From: an uncultured Eubacteriales bacterium
GTDB taxonomy: Bacteria > Bacillota > Clostridia > Peptostreptococcales > Anaerovoracaceae
Reading direction: 5' to 3'
NCBI GenBank assembly: GCA_900553025.1
Contig: USBT01000015.1
Span: forward strand, 1 to 26,571
DNA: 26,571 nt
The notes under the pieces are model-generated. The model was not told the origin of the DNA. It worked only from the letters and a program-made list of their open reading frames with translations, and did not search any database. Below are positions 1 to 6,485 of the stretch, in pieces. Position numbers and translations under genes: made by a program. Numbering within the stretch: position 1 is the first letter of the stretch; every line of letters begins with the position of its first letter.

Positions 1-69
1 TACGACACCATCTATACGGAAATCTACAACGGACTGCCCCAGTTCAACGCCCGGGTCACCCCCATGTAG
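1..69 (+). CDS. 3' end of an unidentified gene (partial)
   Basis: An open frame entering from the left edge runs for 22 codons to a TAG stop; its last residues read NARVTPM. The stretch is visibly richer in G and C than the TA genes after it and uses C-ending codons, unlike the rest of the window. I do not recognise the family from so short a tail. The base composition and the neighbouring TA modules suggest a mobile or transferred element, but that is inference. Confidence 0.4.
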   Translation, partial: YDTIYTEIYNGLPQFNARVTPM

Positions 70-125
70 CATATGTATATTTTAGCACAGCAGGGCATCT
101 GTTACAAGGGGTTGAGGGGATTTGC

Positions 126-160
126 TAGACAAAAACCATAAAATATAGTACAATGTACTA
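126..160 (+). promoter_or_regulatory. Promoter and operator of the first TA module
   Basis: A sigma-A-like promoter is visible: TAGACA at 126-131, a 17-bp spacer and TACAAT at 149-154. A perfect 15-bp inverted repeat, TAGTACAATGTACTA (146-160), covers the -10 box. It fits autoregulation by the antitoxin or TA complex, as is usual for type II modules. The strong ribosome site AAAGGAGG (166-173) follows. Confidence 0.7.
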
Positions 161-181
161 AAAATAAAGGAGGCGGAAAGC

Positions 182-403
182 ATGGCTTTTTCAATCAGAC
201 TTAGCGAGAAAGAACGAAAACTAGCAACGAGTTATTCGCGATTACACGGGATTACTTTAGGCGAAGCATTCAAGCAAGCACTCTTCGAACGCATCGAAGA
301 TGAATATGATGTACAGATAGCACAAGAAGCCCTGAACGACTGGAAAAGAGACGGTTATAAAACTCGTCCCATTGATGAATTGTGGGAAGAGTGTGAGTTA
401 TGA
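182..403 (+). CDS. RelB-type antitoxin of TA module 1
   Basis: This 73-residue protein opens with a ribbon-helix-helix-like segment (FSIRLSEKERKLATSYSRLH, about residues 3-22) and an acidic C-terminal tail ending IDELWEECEL. That layout is typical of small RelB/DUF6290 antitoxins: an N-terminal DNA-binding dimer and a C-terminal toxin wrap. AAAGGAGG sits 8 bases before the ATG. The stop overlaps the toxin start by four bases (ATGA), so the pair is translationally coupled. The protein should neutralise the toxin at 400-666 and, with it, repress the promoter at 126-160. The family is assigned from sequence pattern and context. Confidence 0.8.
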   Translation: MAFSIRLSEKERKLATSYSRLHGITLGEAFKQALFERIEDEYDVQIAQEALNDWKRDGYKTRPIDELWEECEL

Positions 404-666
404 AATGGCATATTGAAACAACTAAAGTATTTGATAAAGAATTTAAGAAGCTCGACCACTACACTCAACTAATCATTAAAGGTTGGATTACTAAAAACCT
501 TATGAAAACAGATAATCCGCGCAGTTACGACAAAGCATTAACAGGCAATCTCGCTGGATTGTGTCGATATCGCATTGGTGACTATCGCCTTATAGCCAAA
601 ATCAAAGACGATAAATTTACTATCTTGACTATTTCGATTGGGCACAGACGTGACATGTACCGCTGA
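400..666 (+). CDS. RelE-type mRNA-interferase toxin of TA module 1
   Basis: This 88-residue protein has the size and motifs of RelE-superfamily toxins: KVFDKEFKKLD near the N terminus, the NPRSYDKALTGNLAGLCRYRIG core, DYRLIAKI and a final IGHRRDMYR. Family members cleave ribosome-bound mRNA. The basic and aromatic residues of the RYRIGDYR strand and the C-terminal HRRDMYR are in the usual positions for the active site. It overlaps its antitoxin by four bases and has no ribosome site of its own, which favours coupling. The gene appears intact. It resembles the toxin at 1000-1269, so the two modules are paralogous. Confidence 0.85.
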   Translation: MKWHIETTKVFDKEFKKLDHYTQLIIKGWITKNLMKTDNPRSYDKALTGNLAGLCRYRIGDYRLIAKIKDDKFTILTISIGHRRDMYR

Positions 667-693
667 GCACGAGAGTTCACGTTAAAAGACTGC

Positions 694-745
694 TTGACAT
701 ATAAAAAATCCACGGATATAATCGATTGTATGACAAATGTATGAC
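694..745 (+). promoter_or_regulatory. Consensus promoter and direct-repeat operator of TA module 2
   Basis: Perfect consensus boxes are present: TTGACA (694-699), a 17-bp spacer and TATAAT (717-722). Just downstream, TGTATGAC occurs twice in direct orientation (727-734 and 738-745). The 11-bp period puts both copies on one face of the helix, and they lie over the expected transcription start. They are a candidate operator for the TA complex. The operator differs from the palindrome of module 1, so cross-regulation is not obvious. Confidence 0.75.
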
Positions 746-775
746 CCATTGTGTGGTGTAAAGGTGGTGAATTTT

Positions 776-1003
776 ATGAGTAATATTATAAGTGTTAGAG
801 TAAATGAGACGGAAAAAGAAATCCTGAAAAAAGCATCAACCCTGTATGGCTGTGCTATATCCTCGCTTATGAAAAAACTTGTTTTTGAAAAACTCGAGGA
901 AGAATATGATCTAAGGGTAATCGAAGAATATGAAAAAGAAAAAGCCGATGGAACTCTTGAATTGTTTGATTTTGATGAGACAGTTGAGGAACTGAAAATA
1001 TGA
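776..1003 (+). CDS. RelB-type antitoxin of TA module 2
   Basis: The protein has 75 residues from the ATG at 776, which I choose because AAGGTGGTG lies just upstream. An in-frame ATG at 737 falls inside the operator repeats near the transcription start and lacks a ribosome site. The N terminus (IISVRVNETEKEILKKAS) looks like a ribbon-helix-helix domain. The C terminus is highly charged and ends ETVEELKI. It shares layout and motifs such as FEKLEEEYD with the module 1 antitoxin (FERIEDEYD). The stop overlaps the toxin start (ATGA). The expected role is to bind toxin 2 and repress its own promoter. Confidence 0.8.
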   Translation: MSNIISVRVNETEKEILKKASTLYGCAISSLMKKLVFEKLEEEYDLRVIEEYEKEKADGTLELFDFDETVEELKI

Positions 1004-1269
1004 AAAGATACTCGTTTCTTTTGTCAAAAAGGGCAAGAAAGGAATTGGCAAAATTAGATAAATCCGTGCAAGTTGTAATTGTGTCATGGATTCAAAAGAA
1101 TATAAAAGGCACATCAAACCCGAGGCTGCATGGGAAACCCTTAGCTGGCAACAAAAAAGGCTACTGGAGATACAGGATTGGTAATTATAGAATCGTTGCA
1201 GAAATAAAAGATGAAGAGCTTGTCATAATTGCGATAACCATTGCAAGCAGAAGCGAAGTATATAAATAA
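1000..1269 (+). CDS. RelE-type mRNA-interferase toxin of TA module 2
   Basis: This 89-residue RelE-superfamily protein shows LSKRARKELAKLDKSVQ, SWIQKNIKGTSNPRLHGKPL, the RYRIGNYRIVAEIKD core and a C-terminal IASRSEVYK. It matches the module 1 toxin in order and spacing of motifs (SWIQKN against GWITKN, RYRIGNYR against RYRIGDYR). The final segment has SRSEVYK where module 1 has HRRDMYR. The gene looks intact and is coupled to its antitoxin by a four-base overlap. The predicted activity is ribosome-dependent mRNA cleavage, by family analogy. Confidence 0.85.
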   Translation: MKRYSFLLSKRARKELAKLDKSVQVVIVSWIQKNIKGTSNPRLHGKPLAGNKKGYWRYRIGNYRIVAEIKDEELVIIAITIASRSEVYK

Positions 1270-1308
1270 AAGGTAGTATATCAAAAAATATTTTGGTCTA
1301 CTGCCTTT
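1269..1308 (+). terminator. Hairpin after TA module 2
   Basis: Arms AAAGGTAGTA (1269-1278) and TACTGCCTTT (1299-1308) pair over 10 positions with one G-U, enclosing an AT-rich 20-base loop. There is no long T-run after it, so termination is likely but not certain. Confidence 0.45.
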
Positions 1309-1422
1309 AACCTACATCAACAATTCCTCCTCTCCTCTATAAGCGGAGTGAAGATATCACAATGCAGAAGATGTAACAATGCAAATGTTTGTAAAAAATT
1401 GTTAAAAAATATACAAAAAATA

Positions 1423-1497
1423 TTGATTTTTCGGAAAAATCAAACTAAAATATTTTCAATAAAAATTTATAAAACAAAAGGGGCAAGAGAAAGCCCC
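1423..1497 (+). promoter_or_regulatory. Dyad-covered promoter and leader hairpin of the alcohol dehydrogenase gene
   Basis: A perfect 21-bp dyad with 10-base arms (TTGATTTTTC, one base, GAAAAATCAA; 1423-1443) overlaps a plausible promoter: TTGATT (1423-1428), a 17-bp spacer and TAAAAT (1446-1451). A regulator bound there would compete with RNA polymerase. A GC hairpin, GGGGC (1480-1484) with GCCCC (1493-1497), ends just before the AGGAGG ribosome site (1501-1506) and could affect translation or mRNA stability. Confidence 0.5.
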
Positions 1498-1510
1498 AAA
1501 AGGAGGAAAG

Positions 1511-2728
1511 ATGGCAAGGTTTACATTACCAAGAGATATTTACCATGGAAAGGGAGCTTTGGAGGCTCTAAAATCGTTTGAAGGTAAGAAAGCGATGATT
1601 TGCGTTGGCGGTGGCTCGATGAAGAGATTTGGCTTCCTCGACAGAGCGGAGGCGTATCTGAAAGAGGCAGGAATGGAAGTCGAAATTTTTGAGGGCATAG
1701 AGCCTGACCCGTCGGTTGAAACAGTGCTGAGAGGTGCTGAAGCTATGCAGAAATTCGAGCCAGACTGGATTGTCGCTATAGGCGGTGGCTCACCAATCGA
1801 TGCGGCTAAGGCAATGTGGATTAAATACGAATATCCCGATATTTCTTTTGAGGATATGTGCAAGGTTTTCGGGCTTCCAAAGCTGAGAAAAAAAGCTCAC
1901 TTCTGTGCAGTTTCATCAACATCGGGAACGGCAACTGAGGTTACTGCTTTTTCAATCATTACAAACTACGATGACGGAATCAAGTATCCGATTGCGGACT
2001 TTGAAATTACACCTGACGTTGCTATCGTAGACCCTGAGCTCGCTGAGACCATGCCAAAAAAACTCGTTGCACAGACTGGCATGGATGCGCTTACTCACGC
2101 CGTTGAAGCCTATGTTTCTACTGCAAACTGCGAATATACGGACCCGCTTGCTATACACGCTATTGAGATGATACAAAACGATTTGGTAGACTCATATAAT
2201 GGCGACATGGCGAAAAGACACGCAATGCACGACGCACAATGTCTTGCTGGAATGGCTTTCTCGAATGCTCTTCTTGGGATTGTCCATTCAATGGCGCACA
2301 AAACAGGAGCGGCGTTTGCGGACTACGGTGCTCATATCGTTCACGGTGCAGCAAATGCAATGTATTTGCCAAAGGTAATCGCATACAATGCTAAGGATGA
2401 AACGGCAAAAAAACGCTATGCTGTAATTGCTGACTATATGCACCTTGGAGGAAATAGCGATGATGAAAAGGTGGATTTGTTGATTAAATTCTGCCGAGAT
2501 ATGAATGATAAGCTTGATATTCCACATTCAATCAATCACTATGGCAAGGATGGACTTCCTGCTGAAGAAGGCTTTGTTCCTGAGGATGTATTCCTAGAAA
2601 GATTGCCTGAAATAGCAAAGAATGCTATAGCTGATGCTTGCACAGGTTCAAACCCTAGAATCCCTACTCAGGAGGAAATGGAGAAGCTACTAAAAGCGGT
2701 TTACTACGATACTGAAATAGATTTCTAG
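1511..2728 (+). CDS. Iron-containing NAD(P)-dependent alcohol dehydrogenase
   Basis: This 405-residue protein is a group III (iron-dependent) alcohol dehydrogenase and spans the family's usual length. The nucleotide-binding GGGSPIDAAKAM lies at residues 91-102. The metal ligands by family alignment are D192 and H196 (TGMDALTHAVEAY), H259 (GIVHSMAH) and H278 (HIVHGAANA). The family interconverts alcohols and aldehydes in the cytoplasm, and the closest textbook relatives are clostridial butanol dehydrogenases. The substrate cannot be read from sequence. AGGAGG lies four bases before the ATG. The gene is monocistronic, between its own promoter and a terminator at 2750. It neighbours the ornithine regulator but has no known step in that pathway; it may dispose of reducing equivalents. 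Confidence 0.9.
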   Translation: MARFTLPRDIYHGKGALEALKSFEGKKAMICVGGGSMKRFGFLDRAEAYLKEAGMEVEIFEGIEPDPSVETVLRGAEAMQKFEPDWIVAIGGGSPIDAAKAMWIKYEYPDISFEDMCKVFGLPKLRKKAHFCAVSSTSGTATEVTAFSIITNYDDGIKYPIADFEITPDVAIVDPELAETMPKKLVAQTGMDALTHAVEAYVSTANCEYTDPLAIHAIEMIQNDLVDSYNGDMAKRHAMHDAQCLAGMAFSNALLGIVHSMAHKTGAAFADYGAHIVHGAANAMYLPKVIAYNAKDETAKKRYAVIADYMHLGGNSDDEKVDLLIKFCRDMNDKLDIPHSINHYGKDGLPAEEGFVPEDVFLERLPEIAKNAIADACTGSNPRIPTQEEMEKLLKAVYYDTEIDF

Positions 2729-2749
2729 GTCACATATTAGGGTTAATGG

Positions 2750-2784
2750 CGGGTATAGAATCTTTTGGTTCTCTACCCGTTTTT
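2750..2784 (+). terminator. Rho-independent terminator after the alcohol dehydrogenase gene
   Basis: The stem CGGGTATAGAA (2750-2760) pairs with TTCTCTACCCG (2769-2779) with one mismatch and is followed by five T residues. Confidence 0.85.
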
Positions 2785-3028
2785 ATGTGCCTTTAATGTA
2801 AAATAATCAAGGAGTTTTGGAAAAATAAAATAGATTAAGTGCCAAAAATTTTGCGGCAACATACATAATGTGATATAATAATAAAAAATAGATTTTGCAT
2901 GGCGTGGTGAATTTGTTTTTTCGCAAGCGGAAATATTTTGTTGCAAACATATATTACAACATTGAAATATAAATACTTTGATTGGATAAGCGAAAATAAA
3001 CTGTAGAATGCTCGGAGGGAAGACACTT
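2785..3028. other. AT-rich upstream region of the activator gene
   Basis: About 240 bases with no convincing gene. The DNA is AT-rich with several A/T runs and a TTGCAAA element near 2942. I do not see a clean sigma-A or sigma-54 promoter for the following gene. The only clear signal is the ribosome site GGAGGG at 3014-3019. Confidence 0.4.
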
Positions 3029-4492
3029 ATGAGCTCAAATAAAATTAGTGCAAAAAAACTTGCACTAATAAGAGATAAGTTGGAAAAAGATGATTACATA
3101 AACATCATAGAAACACTTGTTAAAATGGTAGATGAGGGTGTTTATATTGTTGACAGCGACGGGAAAGGCCTTTTCTACAATGAGGCTATGGCAAAGATAG
3201 AAGATGTTCATGTTAACGACGTTTTGGGCAAGGAATTTCAGGATGCTTTCCCTGGCGTCGAACTAAAGGACAGCACACTGTTTAGGGCTCTCAAGAAGAT
3301 GGAAAGTAGCAAGAAAAGCCAGCAAAGCTATGTCAATTTGAGAGGCAAAAAGGTTTCGACAAACAATATGACGATGCCTGTTTTTAGCAACGGCAAAACA
3401 GTTGCTGCGCTTGAGATTGCCAAGGATATATCCAAATTTGAGGAGATGAGCAATACGATTCAGGACCTTAGACAAAAGGAGCGTGGCGGTCGAAGTGTGG
3501 ATGAAAGTCGAAAAGCTAAGCCGAAAATGAAGCATTATCATTTTAGCGATATAATCGGGCAGAATGCTCAGTTCATTCAGACGATAAGCCTTGCAAAAAG
3601 GGCGGCTGAGAACAGCGCTACCGTCTTTATTTACGGTGAAACGGGGACAGGAAAGGAGCTTCTTGCGCAGAGCATACACTATGACGGTGCAAGGCGAGAT
3701 TCGCCATTTTTGGCACAAAACTGTGCGGCTATGCCTGAGACGCTACTTGAAGGAATTTTGTTCGGGACTGCAAAGGGCGGATTTACGGGGGCGGTTGACA
3801 GAGCAGGGCTTTTTGAGCAGGCTAATGGTGGCACGCTTCTGCTTGATGAAATAAGCGCCATGCCGTATGAGCTTCAGAGTAAGCTGCTCCGAGTTTTGCA
3901 GGAGGAGTATATAAGGCGTGTAGGTGGAACCGAGGAAATCCCAATCGATGTGCATATTATTGCAACTGTGAACGAGCCCCCAGAGGAGCTTATGGCGGCG
4001 GGCAAGTTAAGGAAGGACCTTTATTACAGATTGAATGTTGTAAACATAAACTTGCCGCCGCTAAGGGAGCGGAAGGATGATATTCCGCTCCTAGTCGACA
4101 GCTTTCTTGATAAGCACTGCAAGCGCTTCGGCAAGGAGCTGTGGATGGTTTCCGATGACGTCATCAAGACTCTGAAATCATATAACTATCCCGGAAACAT
4201 CAGGGAACTAGAAAACATCATAATGCAATCGGTCGCGCTTGCAGGAAATGAGCATGTGCTTACAAGAAAGCTTCTTCATATGCCCGCAAGCATACGCCAA
4301 ATAGGCGATGTTGCGGGCCAGTGGGACGGCAGTGAGCCCCTTGATATATACCTTGATAACATCGAAAAAGAATTGATAAGGAGAACGATGATTGAAGAAG
4401 GCGGTGTGATTACAAGAGCTGCCGACAAACTGCATATCAAGAGGCAGACTCTACAGCACAAGCTCAAGAAGTATAAAATGAATCAAAGATAA
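3029..4492 (+). CDS. PAS-domain sigma-54-dependent activator, RocR type
   Basis: This 487-residue protein is read from the ATG at 3029, nine bases after GGAGGG; an in-frame ATG at 3008 lies before that site. Its domains are an N-terminal PAS sensor (about residues 20-130), a charged linker, an AAA+ domain (about 155-395) and a C-terminal Fis-type helix-turn-helix (TRAADKLHIKRQTLQHKLKK). Walker A is GETGTGKE (203-210) and Walker B is LLLDE (270-274). The sigma-54 contact loop reads GGFTGA (250-255) rather than GAFTGA. The overall pattern (LFGTAKGGFTGA, GLFEQANGG) resembles RocR, the arginine/ornithine activator of Bacillus. It lies directly upstream of the sigma-54 promoter of the ornithine operon, so it probably activates that operon in response to ornithine or a related signal. 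Effector and targets are inferred. Confidence 0.88.
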   Translation: MSSNKISAKKLALIRDKLEKDDYINIIETLVKMVDEGVYIVDSDGKGLFYNEAMAKIEDVHVNDVLGKEFQDAFPGVELKDSTLFRALKKMESSKKSQQSYVNLRGKKVSTNNMTMPVFSNGKTVAALEIAKDISKFEEMSNTIQDLRQKERGGRSVDESRKAKPKMKHYHFSDIIGQNAQFIQTISLAKRAAENSATVFIYGETGTGKELLAQSIHYDGARRDSPFLAQNCAAMPETLLEGILFGTAKGGFTGAVDRAGLFEQANGGTLLLDEISAMPYELQSKLLRVLQEEYIRRVGGTEEIPIDVHIIATVNEPPEELMAAGKLRKDLYYRLNVVNINLPPLRERKDDIPLLVDSFLDKHCKRFGKELWMVSDDVIKTLKSYNYPGNIRELENIIMQSVALAGNEHVLTRKLLHMPASIRQIGDVAGQWDGSEPLDIYLDNIEKELIRRTMIEEGGVITRAADKLHIKRQTLQHKLKKYKMNQR

Positions 4493-4825
4493 ATTTTCCA
4501 CATTATAATATTGCAAGCATCAACATGCGGTTCATAGTGTTAATGTGTAGATAAAATTCGTCAGAAGATATAAACAAAGCGAAAGCAATATCTAAATATG
4601 CAAATATTTTTGCGATAAATAGCAAAATTATTTGCAGAAGCTTTGCGAAATTGCTTTAAAAAAATAAATCTTAATGCATTTAAATAACTTTATTGTGATG
4701 AAACCAGCATTAAACTTGTTTCAACAAACAATTGTTGGAGTAGATGTTGTTATAAAATCACAAAAGAGGATTGAAATAAAATTTTCAAACTAATGTTTTG
4801 CATAAATATAATAATTGTGGCTTTA
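4493..4825. promoter_or_regulatory. Upstream activating region of the ornithine operon
   Basis: This non-coding region contains two matching dyads, GCAAA-N4-TTTGC, at 4600-4613 and 4622-4635. Their centres are 22 bp apart, so they lie on the same face of the helix. A looser related sequence, GCGAAATTGC, is at 4645-4654. The dyads lie about 200 bp before the sigma-54 promoter, a normal enhancer distance for bound activators, and are candidate sites for the Fis-type domain of the upstream gene's product. Other dyads are CACATTA/TAATGTG (4499-4505/4541-4547), possibly the activator gene's terminator, and CAACAA/TTGTTG near 4723-4738. Confidence 0.5.
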
Positions 4826-4841
4826 TGGCATGATACTTGCT
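4826..4841 (+). promoter_or_regulatory. Sigma-54 (-24/-12) promoter of the ornithine operon
   Basis: TGGCATGATACTTGCT fits the sigma-54 consensus TGGCAC-N5-TTGCW with one difference (T for the final C of the first box). The invariant GG and GC are exactly 10 bases apart. Transcription should start near 4852 and give a leader of about 120 bases before ord. A sigma-54 activator gene lies immediately upstream. Confidence 0.85.
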
Positions 4842-4973
4842 ATAAATATATGCAGTATGTCTTTTGACAAGGACAAGCTGTTAATGTGCGGAAGTCGACC
4901 GTCTAGTTTTAAAAATCTAAGGCGTGTTGTATCTGCTAAAATTATTTCTATAAAAGGAAAAGGAGATTTAAAG

Positions 4974-6035
4974 ATGAAGAATGTAAAAGTAATTCTTTGG
5001 GGACTCGGTGCAATGGGTGGTGGAATCGGCAAGATGCTCACCAAGAAAACAGGCGTAGATATTGTTGGTGCTATTGATATAGGCGACAAGATTGGTAAGA
5101 GCCTTTATGACGTAGTTCCTGGTATAGAAAGAGGCGATAGAGAGGACGTTATCGTTGGAACTCCTGAAGATGTTATCAAGAAGGGTGCAGCTGACATTGT
5201 TGTAGTTTGCACTAACTCATTCACTAAGGATGTGTTTGACAAGCTTGTTTTCGTAATGGAAAGAGGAATCAACGTTATCACATCTGCTGAAGAGATGGCT
5301 TATCCTCAGGCACAGGAACCTGAACTTGCTAAGAAGCTTGACGAGTGCGCTAAGAAGAATGGCGTTTCTGTTCTAGGAACTGGAATTAACCCAGGCCTAA
5401 TCATGGACCTTCTTGTAGTTCTTTGGACTGGTGCTTGCGAATCAGTTGACCACATCGTATCAAGAAGGGTTAATAGCTTGTCACCATTCGGACCAGCTGT
5501 AATGGAAGAACAGGGAATCGGAATGGAAGTTGCTGAATTTGAGAAGAGAAAAGCTGAAGGAACTATGGCAGGACACGTTGGTTTTGCTGAATCTGTAGGC
5601 ATGATTGCTGAAGCTCTTGGATGGAATTTGACTGATTTCAAGCAGGACATGGAACCAATCGTTACAGATGTTGACAGAAAATCTCCTTATGGATTTGCAG
5701 CTAAAGGTCAAGTTGCTGGTGTTGCAATGAAGGGCTGGGGATATGTTGACGGCGAAATGAAGATTGAAATGGATCACCCACAGCAGATCGAACCTGAACA
5801 GGTTGGAATCCACACTGGTGACTATGTTGAAATCAAGGGCAACCCTCCTGTAAACATGGCTAACACTCCTGAAATCGAGGGCGGAATTGGTACAATGGCA
5901 ATGATTATGAACTGCATACCACACGTAATCAACGCTAGACCAGGTCTAAGAACTATGCTTGATATTCCAGTACCTAGAGCAATCATGGGCGACATGAGAA
6001 ACATGATTGAAGAGGATTGCAAGCTCGTAAAATAG
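4974..6035 (+). CDS. ord: 2,4-diaminopentanoate dehydrogenase
   Basis: This 353-residue enzyme carries out NAD(P)-linked oxidative deamination of (2R,4S)-2,4-diaminopentanoate to 2-amino-4-oxopentanoate, the third step of anaerobic ornithine breakdown. An N-terminal Rossmann motif is visible (VILWGLGAMGGGIG, about residues 5-18). The rest follows the dihydrodipicolinate-reductase-like pattern of this family. I start at 4974 because AAAAGGAGA precedes it and because upstream in-frame ATG codons lie in or before the sigma-54 promoter region, so they cannot be on the transcript. It is the first gene of the operon, with ortA and ortB downstream. Its identity rests on motif plus gene order. Confidence 0.9.
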   Translation: MKNVKVILWGLGAMGGGIGKMLTKKTGVDIVGAIDIGDKIGKSLYDVVPGIERGDREDVIVGTPEDVIKKGAADIVVVCTNSFTKDVFDKLVFVMERGINVITSAEEMAYPQAQEPELAKKLDECAKKNGVSVLGTGINPGLIMDLLVVLWTGACESVDHIVSRRVNSLSPFGPAVMEEQGIGMEVAEFEKRKAEGTMAGHVGFAESVGMIAEALGWNLTDFKQDMEPIVTDVDRKSPYGFAAKGQVAGVAMKGWGYVDGEMKIEMDHPQQIEPEQVGIHTGDYVEIKGNPPVNMANTPEIEGGIGTMAMIMNCIPHVINARPGLRTMLDIPVPRAIMGDMRNMIEEDCKLVK

Positions 6036-6052
6036 TTTTGTGATTAAGCATT

Positions 6053-6116
6053 GTCGATGCGATTTTTAGGTGTTGGGCGTAGATTAGGGTCCAGACTCTC
6101 AAAAAATCGTATCGAC
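6053..6116 (+). other. Large intercistronic hairpin between ord and ortA
   Basis: GTCGATGCGATTTTT (6053-6067) pairs with AAAAATCGTATCGAC (6102-6116): 15 base pairs with one G-U, closing a 34-base loop that contains GGG and CC segments. Outer GCA/TGC pairs extend the stem beyond a small internal loop. No T-run follows, so it is not a classic terminator. It may be an mRNA-processing or stability element or a partial attenuator that sets the Ord to OrtAB ratio. Confidence 0.6.
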
Positions 6117-6182
6117 GTGCAAAATATTTTGTTGAAATAACATGTACGTTATAGCCAATAGAGATTAGATAAGGAGAATGAA

Positions 6183-6485
6183 ATGGCAAAAAAAGGTGAT
6201 TGGGTGAGGATTCATCGAGTTGTCCTTAAGGCTGATGATAGAACTGCCAAGATTCCTGATGATACGCAGAGATGCGACCTTGAGATGTGGACAAAGGGAT
6301 TTTTGCAGGCTGATGCTGAGATCGGAGACGAGGTTACTGTAATTACTGCATCAAATAGAGAAGAACATGGGGAGCTAATTGAGGTTGACCCATATTATAC
6401 ACATAGCTACGGAAAATTTGTTCCTGAAATTATTCAGATAGACAAACAATTACGTGAGATCATGGATTTTGGAGGTGACAAATAA
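6183..6485 (+). CDS. ortA: 2-amino-4-oxopentanoate thiolase, alpha (small) subunit
   Basis: This 100-residue protein matches the size of OrtA, the small subunit of 2-amino-4-ketopentanoate thiolase. With OrtB it cleaves 2-amino-4-oxopentanoate with CoA to give alanine and acetyl-CoA. Visible features are GDWVRIHRVVL at the N terminus and the VDPYYTHSYGKFVPEI segment. It has no recognisable catalytic motif of its own. AAGGAGAATGAA precedes the ATG. The stop shares one base with the ortB start (TAATG), which points to translational coupling and 1:1 synthesis. The assignment depends on adjacency to ortB as well as sequence. Confidence 0.88.
   Translation: MAKKGDWVRIHRVVLKADDRTAKIPDDTQRCDLEMWTKGFLQADAEIGDEVTVITASNREEHGELIEVDPYYTHSYGKFVPEIIQIDKQLREIMDFGGDK

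Noticed and set aside
727..745. Short CRISPR-like or iterated repeat
   Set aside because: There are only two 8-bp copies, positioned over a promoter start; they are better explained as a TA operator.
1348..1581. Open frame of 77 codons upstream of the alcohol dehydrogenase
   Set aside because: It has no ribosome site, overlaps the real gene's start and promoter in another frame, and has a basic, low-information composition typical of AT-rich spacer.
2905..2925. Possible sigma-54 promoter (TGGCG...) for the activator gene
   Set aside because: The GG is present, but no GC occurs at the required 10-base distance.
4815..4973. N-terminal extension of ord by 53 codons
   Set aside because: It would begin before the sigma-54 promoter and lacks a ribosome site. 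The Rossmann motif and AAAAGGAGA both point to 4974.
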